From the NCBI RefSeq assembly GCF_019649055.1, contig NW_026570436.1:62001-126000 (forward strand): DNA of 64,000 bases. The letters are read 5' to 3'. The stretch is from Paramacrobiotus metropolitanus. Taxonomy: Eukaryota > Tardigrada > Eutardigrada > Parachela > Macrobiotidae. Made by a program: the position numbers and the translations under genes. The notes under the pieces are model-generated. The model made no database searches. It saw nothing but the letters and a program-made list of their open reading frames with translations, and was not told the origin of the DNA. Positions 1 to 10,749 of this stretch are shown here, piece after piece. How positions within the stretch are numbered: position 1 is the first letter of the stretch; each line of letters opens with the position of its first letter.

Positions 1-202
1 TACGTTGGCTGTTATCAGATTTCTCGTGGTATGTGAAAACTCTTTCAAAAGCCCATACTTTTGTTGCATCAAGTTTTTTGAACCAGTGAAGTTTATTACG
101 CCTTAAATTTTCAGAAATTATTTTTCAAGCAAATACGATTAAATAATTCCCAGCACGAGTAAAATTAACGATGATTTCCATTTAATTCCATTTAGTACTA
201 AC

Positions 203-1986
203 CGTGGAGCAAGACGGGATGGCGGCGTCAGCACCGGCGTCCTGGACGCCTTTGGCACGCCGTCTCCCGGAACCGGAGATGGCGCTGCCGTCGTGGTTAT
301 CGAAACCGACAACGCCGACGTCATGGGAGTATCACGTTTCTCGCGACTGTCCGCTGCTGCGTCGTCCTTCGCATAAAACGGCTCGAAGGCGTTCACTGCG
401 GCTTTAATGCGTTGTCGGGCGTTCGGCTGCCGCAGCAAAGCAAACGGCTGGTACAGCCGCTGCAGACACTGGTCATTTTCCAAAAAATTCTGCACGAACT
501 GCCGGTGCCCGCTGGCGGTCGCCAGTACCGTAATCAATCTGTGGAAGAGAGCGTTGCGGCGCAGGACATCCGCAGGATGAGAAAGGGAGATTTCGGGATC
601 ATTTCCGGATGGGACCGGGAGTTTCGCAAGGGATGGGATGGAAATCGCATCCAACTCCAGCAGCAACGGTGTACACTGCGAAAAATCAAATCCTCGAATA
701 AATTAAAAATAATTAAAAAATTACAATTAAAATTTCATTTAATCACAACTAAATCAAACCACAGAACATAAGGGAAAAAGTCGATATAAATTACTTAAAT
801 TATTACAGAAATGTTACTGAATAAATGTTGCAGGAATGCAAACGCCCACATCGTCGCCAGCTCACCGTGGGATCAGTTAAACCGTTCCGCAAAATATTGG
901 CCAAATCGCCGCAAACCACCGCCAGCGCTTCCTGGAACAGACTGTTGTCGTTGGGATGCGCCACATCCCCACCCGCCAGGGTCTGGCCGACATCCGCTGC
1001 GGTGTTCGGCGGTGTTAGGCCGGTATCGTCGTCGGAGGGTAGCAGGAACGGGACAATTTCCAGCAGAACCCGACAGGCTTCCTCCAGTTGTCCGACCAAA
1101 TCCTGCCTGCAAGATACAGCCACCATAGTACGGTATGACCGTATGAAAGTTCCAGCACAGCAAAATATCAATTCCCACAAAAAGCAAAATATTAATTCTC
1201 ACAATCATATACACTACAGAGCACATCTGCAATCGTTAAGAACTTGTTGGAATCGACGTTCGAAGGCTTGGAATCCGGACGCACAACGCCACTTTACTAC
1301 GACATCTTCCATTTATATAGGTTTAATACCGTATACCAGTTTGTCTAAATTGTCCTTACTTTATGGAAGTCGATTTTTATTCGAAACTGATTTTAGAACG
1401 AAAATAAGTACATATTATTTGGCGGGGCATATCCTTAAATTATGGAATTAAATTAAAATAGGGAATAGAATTAACTAGGATTTAAAAATAAGAATTAATT
1501 AATTTTAAAATTAAATTATTTAAAACAATTAAATTATTTAAAACAACCTATTAAATTATGGAATTAAAATTAAAATTGCACTAAAACATAAACAGTTTAA
1601 CGGAATCCGAACCCGTAACGAAGAAATTCAAAATATGGAAATGAAAAAAGTATTTAAATTAAATTACGGAATAAGGGACCTGATAAAAGAAAGGAAAATC
1701 AAATCCTGGACATGATTCTATGATAAATCTGATTTTATCTTTTAAATATGGTAAGTTACCGTAAGTACTAAAATGATAATTCCATTCAAATTTGTTCGAG
1801 AAACTGAGAGAGGAATAATGCAAATTTTCACAACTGTGCTTACGAGTCTAGGCTGTCAAGAACACGCTGCAGATTGTCATCCTCATCATATTTCAGAGAC
1901 CGATCAGGAGATTCATCCAGAACCGGAATAATATCACTATGGAGCGGCGATGAGGAGCGCTCAAAAGCCCCCATGGAAGAACTCAT
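203..1986 (-). CDS. RUN-like domain protein, N-terminal part (continues past left edge)
   Basis: Not firmly identified. Three exons join in frame: 1986-1844 (ATG at 1986-1984, donor GTAAGC), 1106-866 (acceptor TTGCAG, donor GTGAGC) and 675-203 (acceptor TCGCAG, donor GTTAGT), about 285 residues so far. The first exon is short and acidic. The second has LVGQLEEAC and, after a polar insert, DLANILRNGL, which resembles the opening helices of RUN domains, where a conserved His/Asn-Gly-Leu follows a helix. The third has GHRQFVQNFLENDQCLQRLY followed by QPFALLRQ, which resembles the closing RUN helices (Tyr-x-Pro-x-Ala-x-Leu). It ends in a Ser/Thr/Pro-rich tail. The helix order recalls the N-terminal RUN domain of Rubicon, but RUNDC or other RUN proteins are equally possible. 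It lies just downstream of p62 on the same strand. If the 203 donor is not used, translation stops at 139-141. Confidence 0.55.
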
Positions 1987-2826
1987 ACTAACGCAGCGAT
2001 GCAGCCGCAGCTGCTGATCAAAATCACAACAACATCAATACATCATTCATGGAACTGAAGCTTTCCAAGTACAGATATCGGAATGCATCACGTGTCGATA
2101 GGTGTGCGTACGATTTCTCGTTTCTCTTCAGCAAGGCAAGATCTGACTGCTTGAAGGCATACAACTAAACATTTTCAAGGATTGGATAAACTATTTGTCT
2201 AAAATGTAAACACTACTCAAATCAACCAAAACACATTAGAAATTCAATGACTCAAGTGAAAAGAGTCAAATCAGAACAAATCCTTTAATCCGGTTTAAAA
2301 ATTCAAAACAGGAAATTTCTTCAACCGTGGCCGTGAAAAATGCTAACTTGCCACTTGGACAGGCAGCCACCCATGTGAATGCTATCGCGATAGCGGTTGG
2401 CACGATGACTCCCATTCAACACACAGCGGCTGTTGTTGTTGTGCTTTTGTCGCATTATCTGACTGTTCCGCTTTATCAGATAAATTCCCATTTTTGCATT
2501 CTGCCTTGTGAAAATTCTTGTGAATTATGTTACCTAATCGATCTATCACAATATTTACAGTTCTGTAATGTGCTGTGTGTGCGAGTGAAAATAATCGTCA
2601 TTTCCCCTCATGATTTTTTATCGTCTTTATTCCGACTTATTTCATAATAATTATTTCTAGAAAAATTCCGAAAAATCATAGAGTAATTTGCAAATTCAAG
2701 ACAATCAGCAGCACCTTTTTTTTAGCGTAATAACACAATTCCACAGTTACCTAATTTAGATAGAGAGATATCTGTATGCGAAAAATGTACAAGACAGTCA
2801 TCGTAAAATAAAAATAAAAAAAGGAA
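1987..2826. other. Intergenic spacer, 840 bp: promoter of the RUN-like gene and 3' flank of p62
   Basis: No convincing coding sequence. It holds a perfect 14-bp palindrome, GCTATCGCGATAGC, at 2381-2394, about 395 bp upstream of the RUN-like start codon. An AATAAA on the minus strand (TTTATT at 2614-2619) lies about 210 nt past the p62 stop and could be its polyadenylation signal. Confidence 0.5.
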
Positions 2827-5594
2827 TTAATTCATCGCTTCGATAATCTTGGCGATATCCCCATGGAACTGCTCGATCAGCTCGCGGAGGATGCCCCCAT
2901 CTGCCTGGATACCCATGGCCTGCAGCTGGCGGGCCACTTCGTCCATGGCTTCCGGCGTCAACGGTCCCTGTCGGGATTCGCGGCCACAGCGTCCCGCCTG
3001 TCCTTGACACGTGAATCCCCCGTCACCGCCCATTCCCTGCCACATGGGCCGCCCGAATCCCTGCATCCCCGGGAAGCGTCCACAGCCGCCGTTCCCGCGG
3101 CGACCGCGGTGGCAACCGCCGGCGGCCGGTCGATTCCATGGCATAAAGGGAAAGCCGAAACCGAACTGGAAAAATAAAAAAATTTATTTTATTGAATTCT
3201 GCTGCAGCTAAAATGTTAATCAAAGCTGATGCTGCATCCTGTTACGGATAGGCAACGACCCGAAATTCTTCGACATTTATTTTACCGAATTTATTTACAT
3301 TTTATTTCGTACTTATAATTTAGACAGGAGACCAACAAATCGATTAACATTTACTTTAATGCTTTGACTTACTGTGTGCGGTGGGAATTCGGGTTCCTGG
3401 ACAGCGATCATTTCGTGCTCAGCATGAAAGCCTTTTCCTTTGCAGGTTTCACACAAATCGTAGTTAAAGCATTGCGTGCACTGAAAGACACAAAACAATT
3501 TTCATCTAAATCCACTCAGCTATTTTGCAGAGAGTTCCCGAAACGTTAAATATAAATACATGAAATTCCGAAAAAATTATTAAAACAGAAACGCAACAAG
3601 TGTTCAACGCGGAACTACGAGTAGCCATTATTTTTTGAATTAGTTTGAGTTGATGCAGTTTTAAAAAAAAGTTAACTGCAATCTGAAAAGTCAAACCTGC
3701 AAACTGATTTAGCGTGACTACGGGTTACCTTGTAGCGCGTTCCGGCCACTTCCCCTTCGCAGCCATCGCATTCCACACCCACATGCACTTTGGGACCGGT
3801 GTTTTCTTTAAACGGAATGGCGTCCATTTCGTGTTCAGCGTGAAAGCTTTTCCCTTTGCATGTTTCACATAGATCGTAATTTTCGCATTTTTTGCACTAG
3901 AAAAACATTATTTACGGTAAATAATCATGGTCTATTGGAAGTTGACAGTACTTATCTGATGCATATTCACTAACGAAAAAAAAGGAACCCGACAATTATT
4001 TTCAAAATCCGAAAGTGACACTGATTTGAACCATCAACACAAGTTTATTAATTCGAAAGATACTGAGATTCAGTTGCTAATAAATCAGGCAGACTAGACC
4101 CGATACACTACGATAATCACCGCTTCAAGCGAAGTTCTACCTCGTGTACTAAATAAACCATATAATACACCATTCACATGCGGGAACATAACATTTTTAG
4201 TTGAAAAGAAAAATAAAGAAGTGCAATTGCAAAACAAGAGTAGTACTACATTTCCATACATTTATTTAGACTAATTTAATGACAATATAATTCAAAAAAA
4301 ATTAAATAATTCTGGCTTGATACACACTTCGTTCATTAAATTGTAAGATCGTAATAATCACGACTATCAAAGAAAATCAAATATTATAACTAACGGTGAG
4401 CATCACGAAACGAATAAATTCTTTCAATAGTTTTTTCGATTTACAAATGGAATAAAATTATTTCAGTATACTTGTTGATCATTAGGACAAGTTTTAGCAC
4501 AAACCTTATAGCGAATCCCCGCCACCGGGCCTTGACAGCCGTCACAGTAGATGCCCCGATGGACGTTGGCCGTGCCGGCGTTATCCGGAGCAGCGGCGTC
4601 CTCCTTGGCGTCACCTTCCTTCATTTCAGCATCCGTGTCGGGGATACTGGCGGTGGATGCGCTGGCCGTCGGCGTGGTTGTGCCGGTGATGCGCACGTAC
4701 AGTTTCACCGCGTCGCTAGGTGTCTCCGTGGTGGCCGCCGCTTCGGTGGCGGCCTGCAGTTCCACATCGGAATCACACGCTACCGTATCACCTTCCGCGT
4801 CTGCATCGAGAATTGCATGATCACAGTGACATGGCAAAAACCGATTTTGGAGGGGGGAAATTAAAAATAAAATACTAAAATAATTAGAAAATTTCCCGAA
4901 ATCAAATGGAGTCGGCTACGCAGCATCGCAGACTTTCAAACTGCCAAAAAATATTACATTTTCATAATAAACAACAACAGTGATTACTGAAATATCTGAA
5001 ACTCAAAACTGCTGCATAACTCAAAATATTTTTATTTACCCACATTATTTTATTATTTAACATAATTCTCAACAATCGCTGCATTTTTTACAATTATGTG
5101 AATTAACCATCATCAACTGAATTTAAAAAGAATTTCTACTGTTAAAAAGCTATCGCAGTGTATTAATAAATCAAAAATCCTTGTCTAAATTTTTCGTTGA
5201 CTCGTTTTTTTTGCTGTTTGCTATTTTTTATAAAATCTGGTTAACCGTTAAAAATCTTTTAAGCAAAATGGAACTTATTTTCGTAATAAACAAAGTAGTC
5301 AACAGAATCTATAAACTAATAATTTCCATTTTATTTTAGTCATTATTTTTATGGATCCCGAAAAATCACAAATTTCAATTGATTATTCAACTGTAAGAAT
5401 AAATCCGTCACTTTTAATTTCCGGACTATGATGCGAAATTATTTCTTACCTTTCCAAAAAATTCGGAAGCTGACGTTAGGTCCAAGCACAGCACGGATCT
5501 TGCTGCGCAGCTCTTCGAACGCTCCAGCTCCTGATGGTAGCAAGTAACGGCGGATCTCGCCTTCGGATTCATAGACGACTTTCACGTGAGGCAT
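2827..5594 (-). CDS. SQSTM1: p62/sequestosome-1 homologue with tandem ZZ domains
   Basis: Selective-autophagy receptor that polymerises through PB1 and binds ubiquitin through UBA. Five exons keep frame: 5594-5450, 4800-4505, 3896-3729, 3480-3373 and 3165-2827, giving 351 residues (human p62 has 440). PB1 (about 1-85) has the basic face K5, R15-R16 and, across exons 1-2, an OPCA acidic motif DAEGDTVACDSDVEL. Two complete ZZ fingers follow. ZZ1 ligands are C134, C137, C148, C151, C157, C160, H166 and H169; ZZ2 repeats them exactly 56 residues later (C190 to H225). The family normally has one ZZ. A Gly/Arg/Cys-rich linker then leads to a C-terminal UBA (about 307-351, MGIQADGGILRELIEQ region). 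I see no canonical LC3-interacting motif. The start chosen is MPHVKV; an in-frame upstream ATG (MGSFLS) would add 13 residues. Identification is strong from domain order. Confidence 0.93.
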
Positions 5595-6021
5595 GATGGC
5601 TGTAACTTCCGTAAACGACAGAAAACTTCCCAATTAAACAGTGAAGAATAAGAAGGATGAAGTTGATTTCGCTGATCGTTGCAAAGTGAGACTGACATTG
5701 TTCCTGAAGAAACTGCCATTTTATACGAAAAAGTTGAAACAGCTGATGGTTGTGGTTTCTGTCGATTCACAGTGACAAGGCTTCATTGACTGCAAGCGGG
5801 GCGGAGCTTAAATACGGTCAGTGCTGCTAGTGGCCGCTCTCCAGACGCAAACTCGTTTATTGGTAAATTGCTCTGCAGCAACCAATAGGGACGTTCGTCT
5901 TCAATGCGCCGGTCAGCCTCATGGCTGCGAAATGGATGAGTCAGCGTTACGAAGCATGACCCGAAATGCACCGAAGGCTTCACTGCTCACACGAAGTCTG
6001 TGCTTTCTAGAATCTTCCACA
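5595..6021 (-). promoter_or_regulatory. p62 promoter and 5'UTR region
   Basis: Read on the minus strand towards p62, the order is: heat-shock element 6005-6017; TGAGTCAGC at 5937-5945 (AP-1/CNC-bZIP, Nrf2-small-Maf type); CCAAT-type boxes at 5882-5886 (plus orientation) and 5859-5863 (minus orientation); TATA-like TATTTAAG on the minus strand at 5807-5814 next to a GC-rich stretch; and TGACAAGGC (TGACnnnGC core) at 5773-5781. These spacings fit a start site near 5780 and a 5'UTR of about 185 nt. Human SQSTM1 is known to be Nrf2-induced through a related element. That this region drives p62 is inferred from position and motif order. Confidence 0.6.
6005..6017. promoter_or_regulatory. Perfect three-unit heat-shock element (TTCnnGAAnnTTC)
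   Basis: The bases TTCTAGAATCTTC match the HSF1 trimer consensus with no mismatch. The element lies about 225 bp upstream of the predicted p62 start site and directly abuts the 4-bp target duplication (CACA, 6018-6021) of the LTR insertion. Function as an HSF site is inferred. Confidence 0.65.
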
Positions 6022-6205
6022 TGTAACGGGGGTTCCTGTCTCATGTATTAGTATGTACGAGTATGTGCTTGGTTGTCCCGCCTCTTGTATTTCCTGTTCC
6101 TGTACGAGCGGTTCTGTATATATAGCGTTGTATTTCCTGTGGTATCTTCAGTCGTTGGGTTAGCAATATTTCGAGCAGTATCAGCCGGTTCCGTTGCCCG
6201 TTATA
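6022..6205 (+). repeat. 5' LTR of gag-only element
   Basis: Begins TGTAACGGGGG and ends CCGTTATA; identical to 10750-10933. A TATA stretch (TATATATA, about 6117-6124) is a plausible promoter. Confidence 0.9.
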
Positions 6206-6207
6206 CT

Positions 6208-6224
6208 TGGAGTCGCATACCGAG
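6208..6224 (+). other. Primer-binding site
   Basis: TGGAGTCGCATACCGAG starts 2 nt after the 5' LTR, the usual place. Its complement ends in CCA, as expected for pairing to a tRNA 3' end. I could not assign the tRNA. Confidence 0.6.
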
Positions 6225-6505
6225 AACGAAATTTTTCCAAGTCGACAGTTTCAGTGCCCTTTTAACTTTTACCACCGCTACCCCTCCGCCTCCCTGTTCC
6301 AACAGCCAACAGGTAAGTCCTTACGTATCACGTCCAATTTTTTTTTCCAAAAAGAACAGCTGTAACTGATTTCAACCTAATGCTGTTTTCGAATTCCATA
6401 ACGCGCCATTTTTGAAGTAATTTAATTGATAACTGCAAAGTCAACTTTACGCAGTTAACAGGCTGACTGTAATTGATAATTACTAATTACCAGCAAGTCA
6501 GTATC

Positions 6506-7066
6506 ATGGCTTTAGACCCGCAAGCACTGCAGAATATTCTTAACACCGTTAATGTCGTTACTGCACAGCAGAACGCCGCTTTACAGCAAAGCCTTCAGGA
6601 TAACGCAACCGCCCATCAGAATTTATTAAATTTTTTAAATAATCAAAATGCCGCTGCACTTACCCGTATAACATCTCTCGAATTGGGCGATTTACCGAAG
6701 TTTGGTGGTTTTTCTTACGAAGACGCTCAGGATTTTTTAACGCAGTTTGAGACGATGGCCGTTGCTAATAACTTCACACCAGCTAATAGAATCCAACATT
6801 TTGCGCTCTGTTTGCGGAACAACGCTCTTCGCTGGTATACCGCAGAACCAGCAGGTATCACATGGCCAGACCTTCGATCTCATTTTTTAATAGCTTTCGG
6901 AAAAACTCGTTTCGAACTTGATCATATGAATGAAGGTTGTCGTACATTAGCATTTACAGATCTTCGTACTTTTGTCCATCGTGTTCTTGATTACGTGGAA
7001 ACCAGTAATCCCGCAGCTACCGAAGTAGAAAAAAACAGTTCGTCTCTTCGAAGCCTTGCCCCTTGA
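6506..7066 (+). CDS. Gag, capsid part (gag-only LTR element)
   Basis: Structural protein of the retrotransposon particle. The ATG at 6506 opens MALDPQALQNIL; an in-frame ATG at 6473 is possible. After a Gln/Asn-rich N-terminus comes a Gypsy-type capsid core: LPKFGGFSYEDAQDFLTQFE, then LCLRNNALRWYTAE and WPDLRSHFLIAFG, matching the usual pattern of an aromatic-Gly start, a Leu-Arg-x-Ala-x-x-Trp helix and a Phe-Gly end. The frame closes at 7066 but the protein clearly continues one base over in the next ORF; the switch fits within the A7 run 7029-7035. A strong splice donor (CAG/GTAAGT, 6310-6318) lies in the leader, so a 5'UTR intron is possible. Confidence 0.8.
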   Translation: MALDPQALQNILNTVNVVTAQQNAALQQSLQDNATAHQNLLNFLNNQNAAALTRITSLELGDLPKFGGFSYEDAQDFLTQFETMAVANNFTPANRIQHFALCLRNNALRWYTAEPAGITWPDLRSHFLIAFGKTRFELDHMNEGCRTLAFTDLRTFVHRVLDYVETSNPAATEVEKNSSSLRSLAP

Positions 7067-7721
7067 ATTTAAACCGGCATTTGTGACTAACAGCCCCAGA
7101 ACCGTAGCCGATTTTTTCAATCGTTTACGTGATGTGTCCGATAAGCAAAAATACAAGCTCGCAATGCAGAATCAAAATTCTTCATATCAGGCGTTCAATA
7201 ATGTTGCAGATCAGTCAAATCTTTTGTCGCTATACAGCCAACCGACAGCGCCTAGCTCGAATCAGATACAGATTGTCGCTCATAACCTTATGAAAGGTTT
7301 GGATGAAAGACTGAAGCATCTTGCTGAACAAATAAAGTGTTTACAGGAAAATAACGAATCAGAGGGCAGTTACGATCTTTCTCAGAATTACTTAACGGGA
7401 AATGCGAACCGGTCATCCCTTCGACTCACAGATGCGCCAGGCCAGGTTAATGGATGCTCTAATTGCGGTAGCTATGATCATCTTTCGTATGCTTGCCCGT
7501 TTGGAGGTGGCCACTCTACGCAGGCACAGTATGCACAGGAAGAACAAGCTTCTGAAGAGCGTTATCCGATGTCATTCGGTGTAGCACAGCATCCGCCAAC
7601 GACGCAGCAACTGGCTTTTAACACACCTGGTAAATTATCATCTCAGGCGCAGCAGGTTAGGTCTGCAGAACCTCAGGTCACCGGTAGTGCACGATCGGCG
7701 TATTCGAGATGGCAGATTTAA
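7056..7721 (+). CDS. Gag, nucleocapsid part (gag-only LTR element)
   Basis: Continuation of Gag in the +1 frame; it has no ATG of its own and first codons upstream of 7056 read back to a TAG at 7026-7028. It carries a helical segment, then a retroviral-type zinc knuckle C-X2-C-X4-H-X4-C (CSNCGSYDHLSYAC, nt 7455-7496) that would bind element RNA, and a Gln/Ser-rich tail ending at a TAA at 7719-7721. Either a programmed +1 shift or a one-base indel separates it from the capsid part. Confidence 0.75.
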   Translation: MPLEFKPAFVTNSPRTVADFFNRLRDVSDKQKYKLAMQNQNSSYQAFNNVADQSNLLSLYSQPTAPSSNQIQIVAHNLMKGLDERLKHLAEQIKCLQENNESEGSYDLSQNYLTGNANRSSLRLTDAPGQVNGCSNCGSYDHLSYACPFGGGHSTQAQYAQEEQASEERYPMSFGVAQHPPTTQQLAFNTPGKLSSQAQQVRSAEPQVTGSARSAYSRWQI

Positions 7722-10700
7722 CTTTTCTGGTCTAATTGTCGTTCGTACGTGAAAATTTGTTTAGGTTTTGTAAACTTTTGTGCTCTTGAAAATTTGTTCG
7801 TAATTGGGTATTGCGTTTAATAATTAGTGATGCCTGCCCGTTGAGTTTGAAGGCTGCAGCAGTATTTATTGTTATTGAGGAGAGGGCAGATGAGAGAAAA
7901 TTTTTGAGGTTGACAGCGCTGATTTGCTGAATTTTTGTTTGATGATGGCCAGATGTGAAAAGCCTCGCGATGGTAACGGTAATCGTTAATGTCAATGTCA
8001 TGTGCAGAAATGATTTTGGGATATATTTAAACTGTTATCGCATATGTGCTGTATCGCTTAAATCTTATTTATCATTAATTCTCGCCGCTGGTTCGGCTAA
8101 TGACATAAAATGCCAGATGTTGTCGTCTTGTTTCGGGCAGTCAGAGATCGTTAATGTCAACTTAAATTATAAAATTTTGAATAAAATCGTGAAAATCCAG
8201 ATGTACTGCCAGTAAAAGTTAAAAATAAATTAAAGCTTTTCGATTCCAGGGAAAACAAGATCATAAATTTAAATGTCAGCGTTCACAACACATGACGGCA
8301 TACTTGGCACAAAAACATAAATATTATTTTTCGAAATTCCCATTAACTGGTGCGGTTATGTTTTACTACGGCAATATGCGCATGGATTTTGGGCAACGGA
8401 CAATTATGAATGTTCGTTCTGACTACGAAGAAAATAACTGAATGGTTCGATTTTATGGTTGTGTAAACTGTAAAGTGTATGGTAAACATTTTGCGCTCTT
8501 TTATTTAACTAATAATCTCGTCGAACAGAAGCCGCAGCTTGGTCACCCTTGTATACCACGGCAGCTCAAGTAAGTATTTGTGCTGAATTGATTAACGCTA
8601 ATCACGTAAAATGAAATTGAAGAAGATCAACAACAATTTATGAAAAAGGGCTTTGCACGAGCATCAACCTATTTATATTCGCTCATATACGGGTGCGTGC
8701 TATAAACGCCCACCCTTGTTTTGTCGCGTGGTAATCTTATGCTAGATCCTATAGACGGGCCACAGCTATAAACGCTTGCCCTTGTCCGTGCCCTCTGTCT
8801 CTATTGTAATCGTGTCGTCATCCAGGTGCGCCTATAAACGGTCCCTGTTGGTTAAATTCCATCAATTAAGCCCTAAACATCTGACGATTTCAATGAGCAA
8901 ATGCTAAAAAAGTTATCTAATTTTGAAAACATTTGCCTTATGCACAACAGCAAATAATTTCTGGCAACTTTGTGTTACCCCGGTCGAGCTCGCCTGTTGG
9001 TAGTCTACCATCATCGCTGCTGCACAGTGCTTCTAAAGGTAAGTATTTTATTTATATTAAAACGTAAAAGCTGTTTAAAAAAAAATTGTATATTTCGTGC
9101 GCATATCGCGGTACTGGAAAGATGGACGTTCCTCCCATAGTACGGGTATAATAAAGTTTTGTTCTGAAGTCATGCATTGTGTGAGGGTATTTCGCTGATA
9201 TTGTTTTGGACTTGACTTTGACTCTGCGGATAAATTTTCATAATGCCGCAGTTGGCAACAGTATCATTATCGACTCGCTTTTTAAAGTTTTTTGTACTTG
9301 TCTAGTTTATGTATATGTCATAGTGTAAAAGCGGAAATGATTTTCAGTAATCTAACATAAATTAAACAAAAATAAACTGCTTCTAGCGCATATCTGTCCA
9401 CACTAGACACGTAAATTATCCTTCCTTTAACTGTGTCTTCTCCTAATTATCTGAATTATCCGTCTGCAGTTTGGTAGTCGAAGTGGTTATCCGTTGCTCT
9501 GATACATCGAAATTTTTTCGCGAATTATGATGGAATGCCCTAACCAGTGGATGAATAAAATACAAACCTCTCGCAAAAATTACAAAAATAAATTATTTAT
9601 TCCTTATTAAATTTCTCCAAAATTCGAAAAACAAAATACTTATTTTCGAACATAAGTGCACCCACTGAGTACACTACTCTTTGTACAGATTCACATAATT
9701 ATGGCGCCTATCCTTAGCTCACTGTTTAAGCCTCACAGAAAATTTCAAAGTCCTCTCATTCCCAGCATTTTCTCCCCGTCGCCGATATTAGGCGACTGCA
9801 ATTCCCAGCTTTCTCCTGTCTCTCCCTCATCGTTTCTCATGTATCCAACCATACCCCTCGCATCACTTCATACAAACAGACAGCACCTTAGTTGAGTACA
9901 GATTTCTAAAAAGGAGCTAGACCAACTGCGCTTCAACTCGGCTGACCAGTTTATCTGACTCTGTCTCGCCCCTACCATCCTGTCTGCTTTGCTGATTCTC
10001 ACAGCTCGGTCTTGCCCCTCGTCACTCGGCTTCATTCCCATTGTAATGCGCTCGCTTTACGCAGTGTTGTTCTCGTGTCCTCTCTCTCTCCCATCCGCAT
10101 TGTCTCTTATCTCGCTCCAGCTATTGTACATTCATGTGTCATTCTCGCGTTATTACGCCATACAATGTTATACACTTTATTGCCTGAAAGGTTTTTTGTC
10201 AGGAGGGTGCGTTTCTGGATTCGTGTTATTTGAATATTCAGTTTTGTATTTGCGGCAATTTTCAACGATAAAATCCTTAAATGAAATTGGCGAATTAATT
10301 CAAAATTACGGAAAAAAAATGTGTAAACATAAGTAGGGTTGCGTCAATGTGTGTTCAAGATTTTCAGAACCAGAAGTTTGTAACGATCTCCTACTGTAAT
10401 ACTGACGTCGTGGACATCGATATTACACTTCCTTTTCCAAGACCAGCATGAACCCGGATATTGCATAATTATCTGTTTGGATCAAGTGGTCATTCTTCAG
10501 CGTTGGATGGATTGACTTTACCGGACGGATACAACAATTAACGTCCTACGTGGAAAGCTTTGGATGTTACCTGCCATATTTAATTCTTGTTTTGCTAATA
10601 ATGTTTTCGCACTAAATCTACGTTTTGTACCCCCAAAAAAATCTGAGCGTGATTTCTCTAATGTTTTTGCAAGCATTAATTTTTTTTGTATATGTTTTTT

Positions 10701-10739
10701 GTTTGTTTTTCTCTGAAAACATTCTGTTTTCAGTTTGGT
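7722..10739 (+). other. Non-coding interior of gag-only LTR element
   Basis: About 3 kb with no pol-like reading frame on either strand. Visible structure: three TATAAACG-containing modules at 8700-8719, 8766-8785 and 8831-8850, and two strong splice-donor matches, CAA/GTAAGTA near 8570 and AAG/GTAAGTA near 9039. The right part (about 9650-10240) is rich in CT-runs. Confidence 0.6.
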
Positions 10740-10749
10740 AAGAGGGGAG
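10740..10749 (+). other. Polypurine tract
   Basis: AAGAGGGGAG directly precedes the 3' LTR, the normal plus-strand priming site. Confidence 0.7.

Noticed and set aside
139-202. Read-through of the RUN-like exon to a stop at 139-141
   Set aside because: The last residues become a hydrophobic stretch coded by AT-rich DNA after a good GTTAGT donor at 202, so it reads as intron; kept as an alternative only.
9656-10336. Env-like or accessory ORF in the gag-only element
   Set aside because: The ORFs are short, low in charged residues because of CT-rich DNA, and lack signal, furin-type or transmembrane order expected of an envelope.
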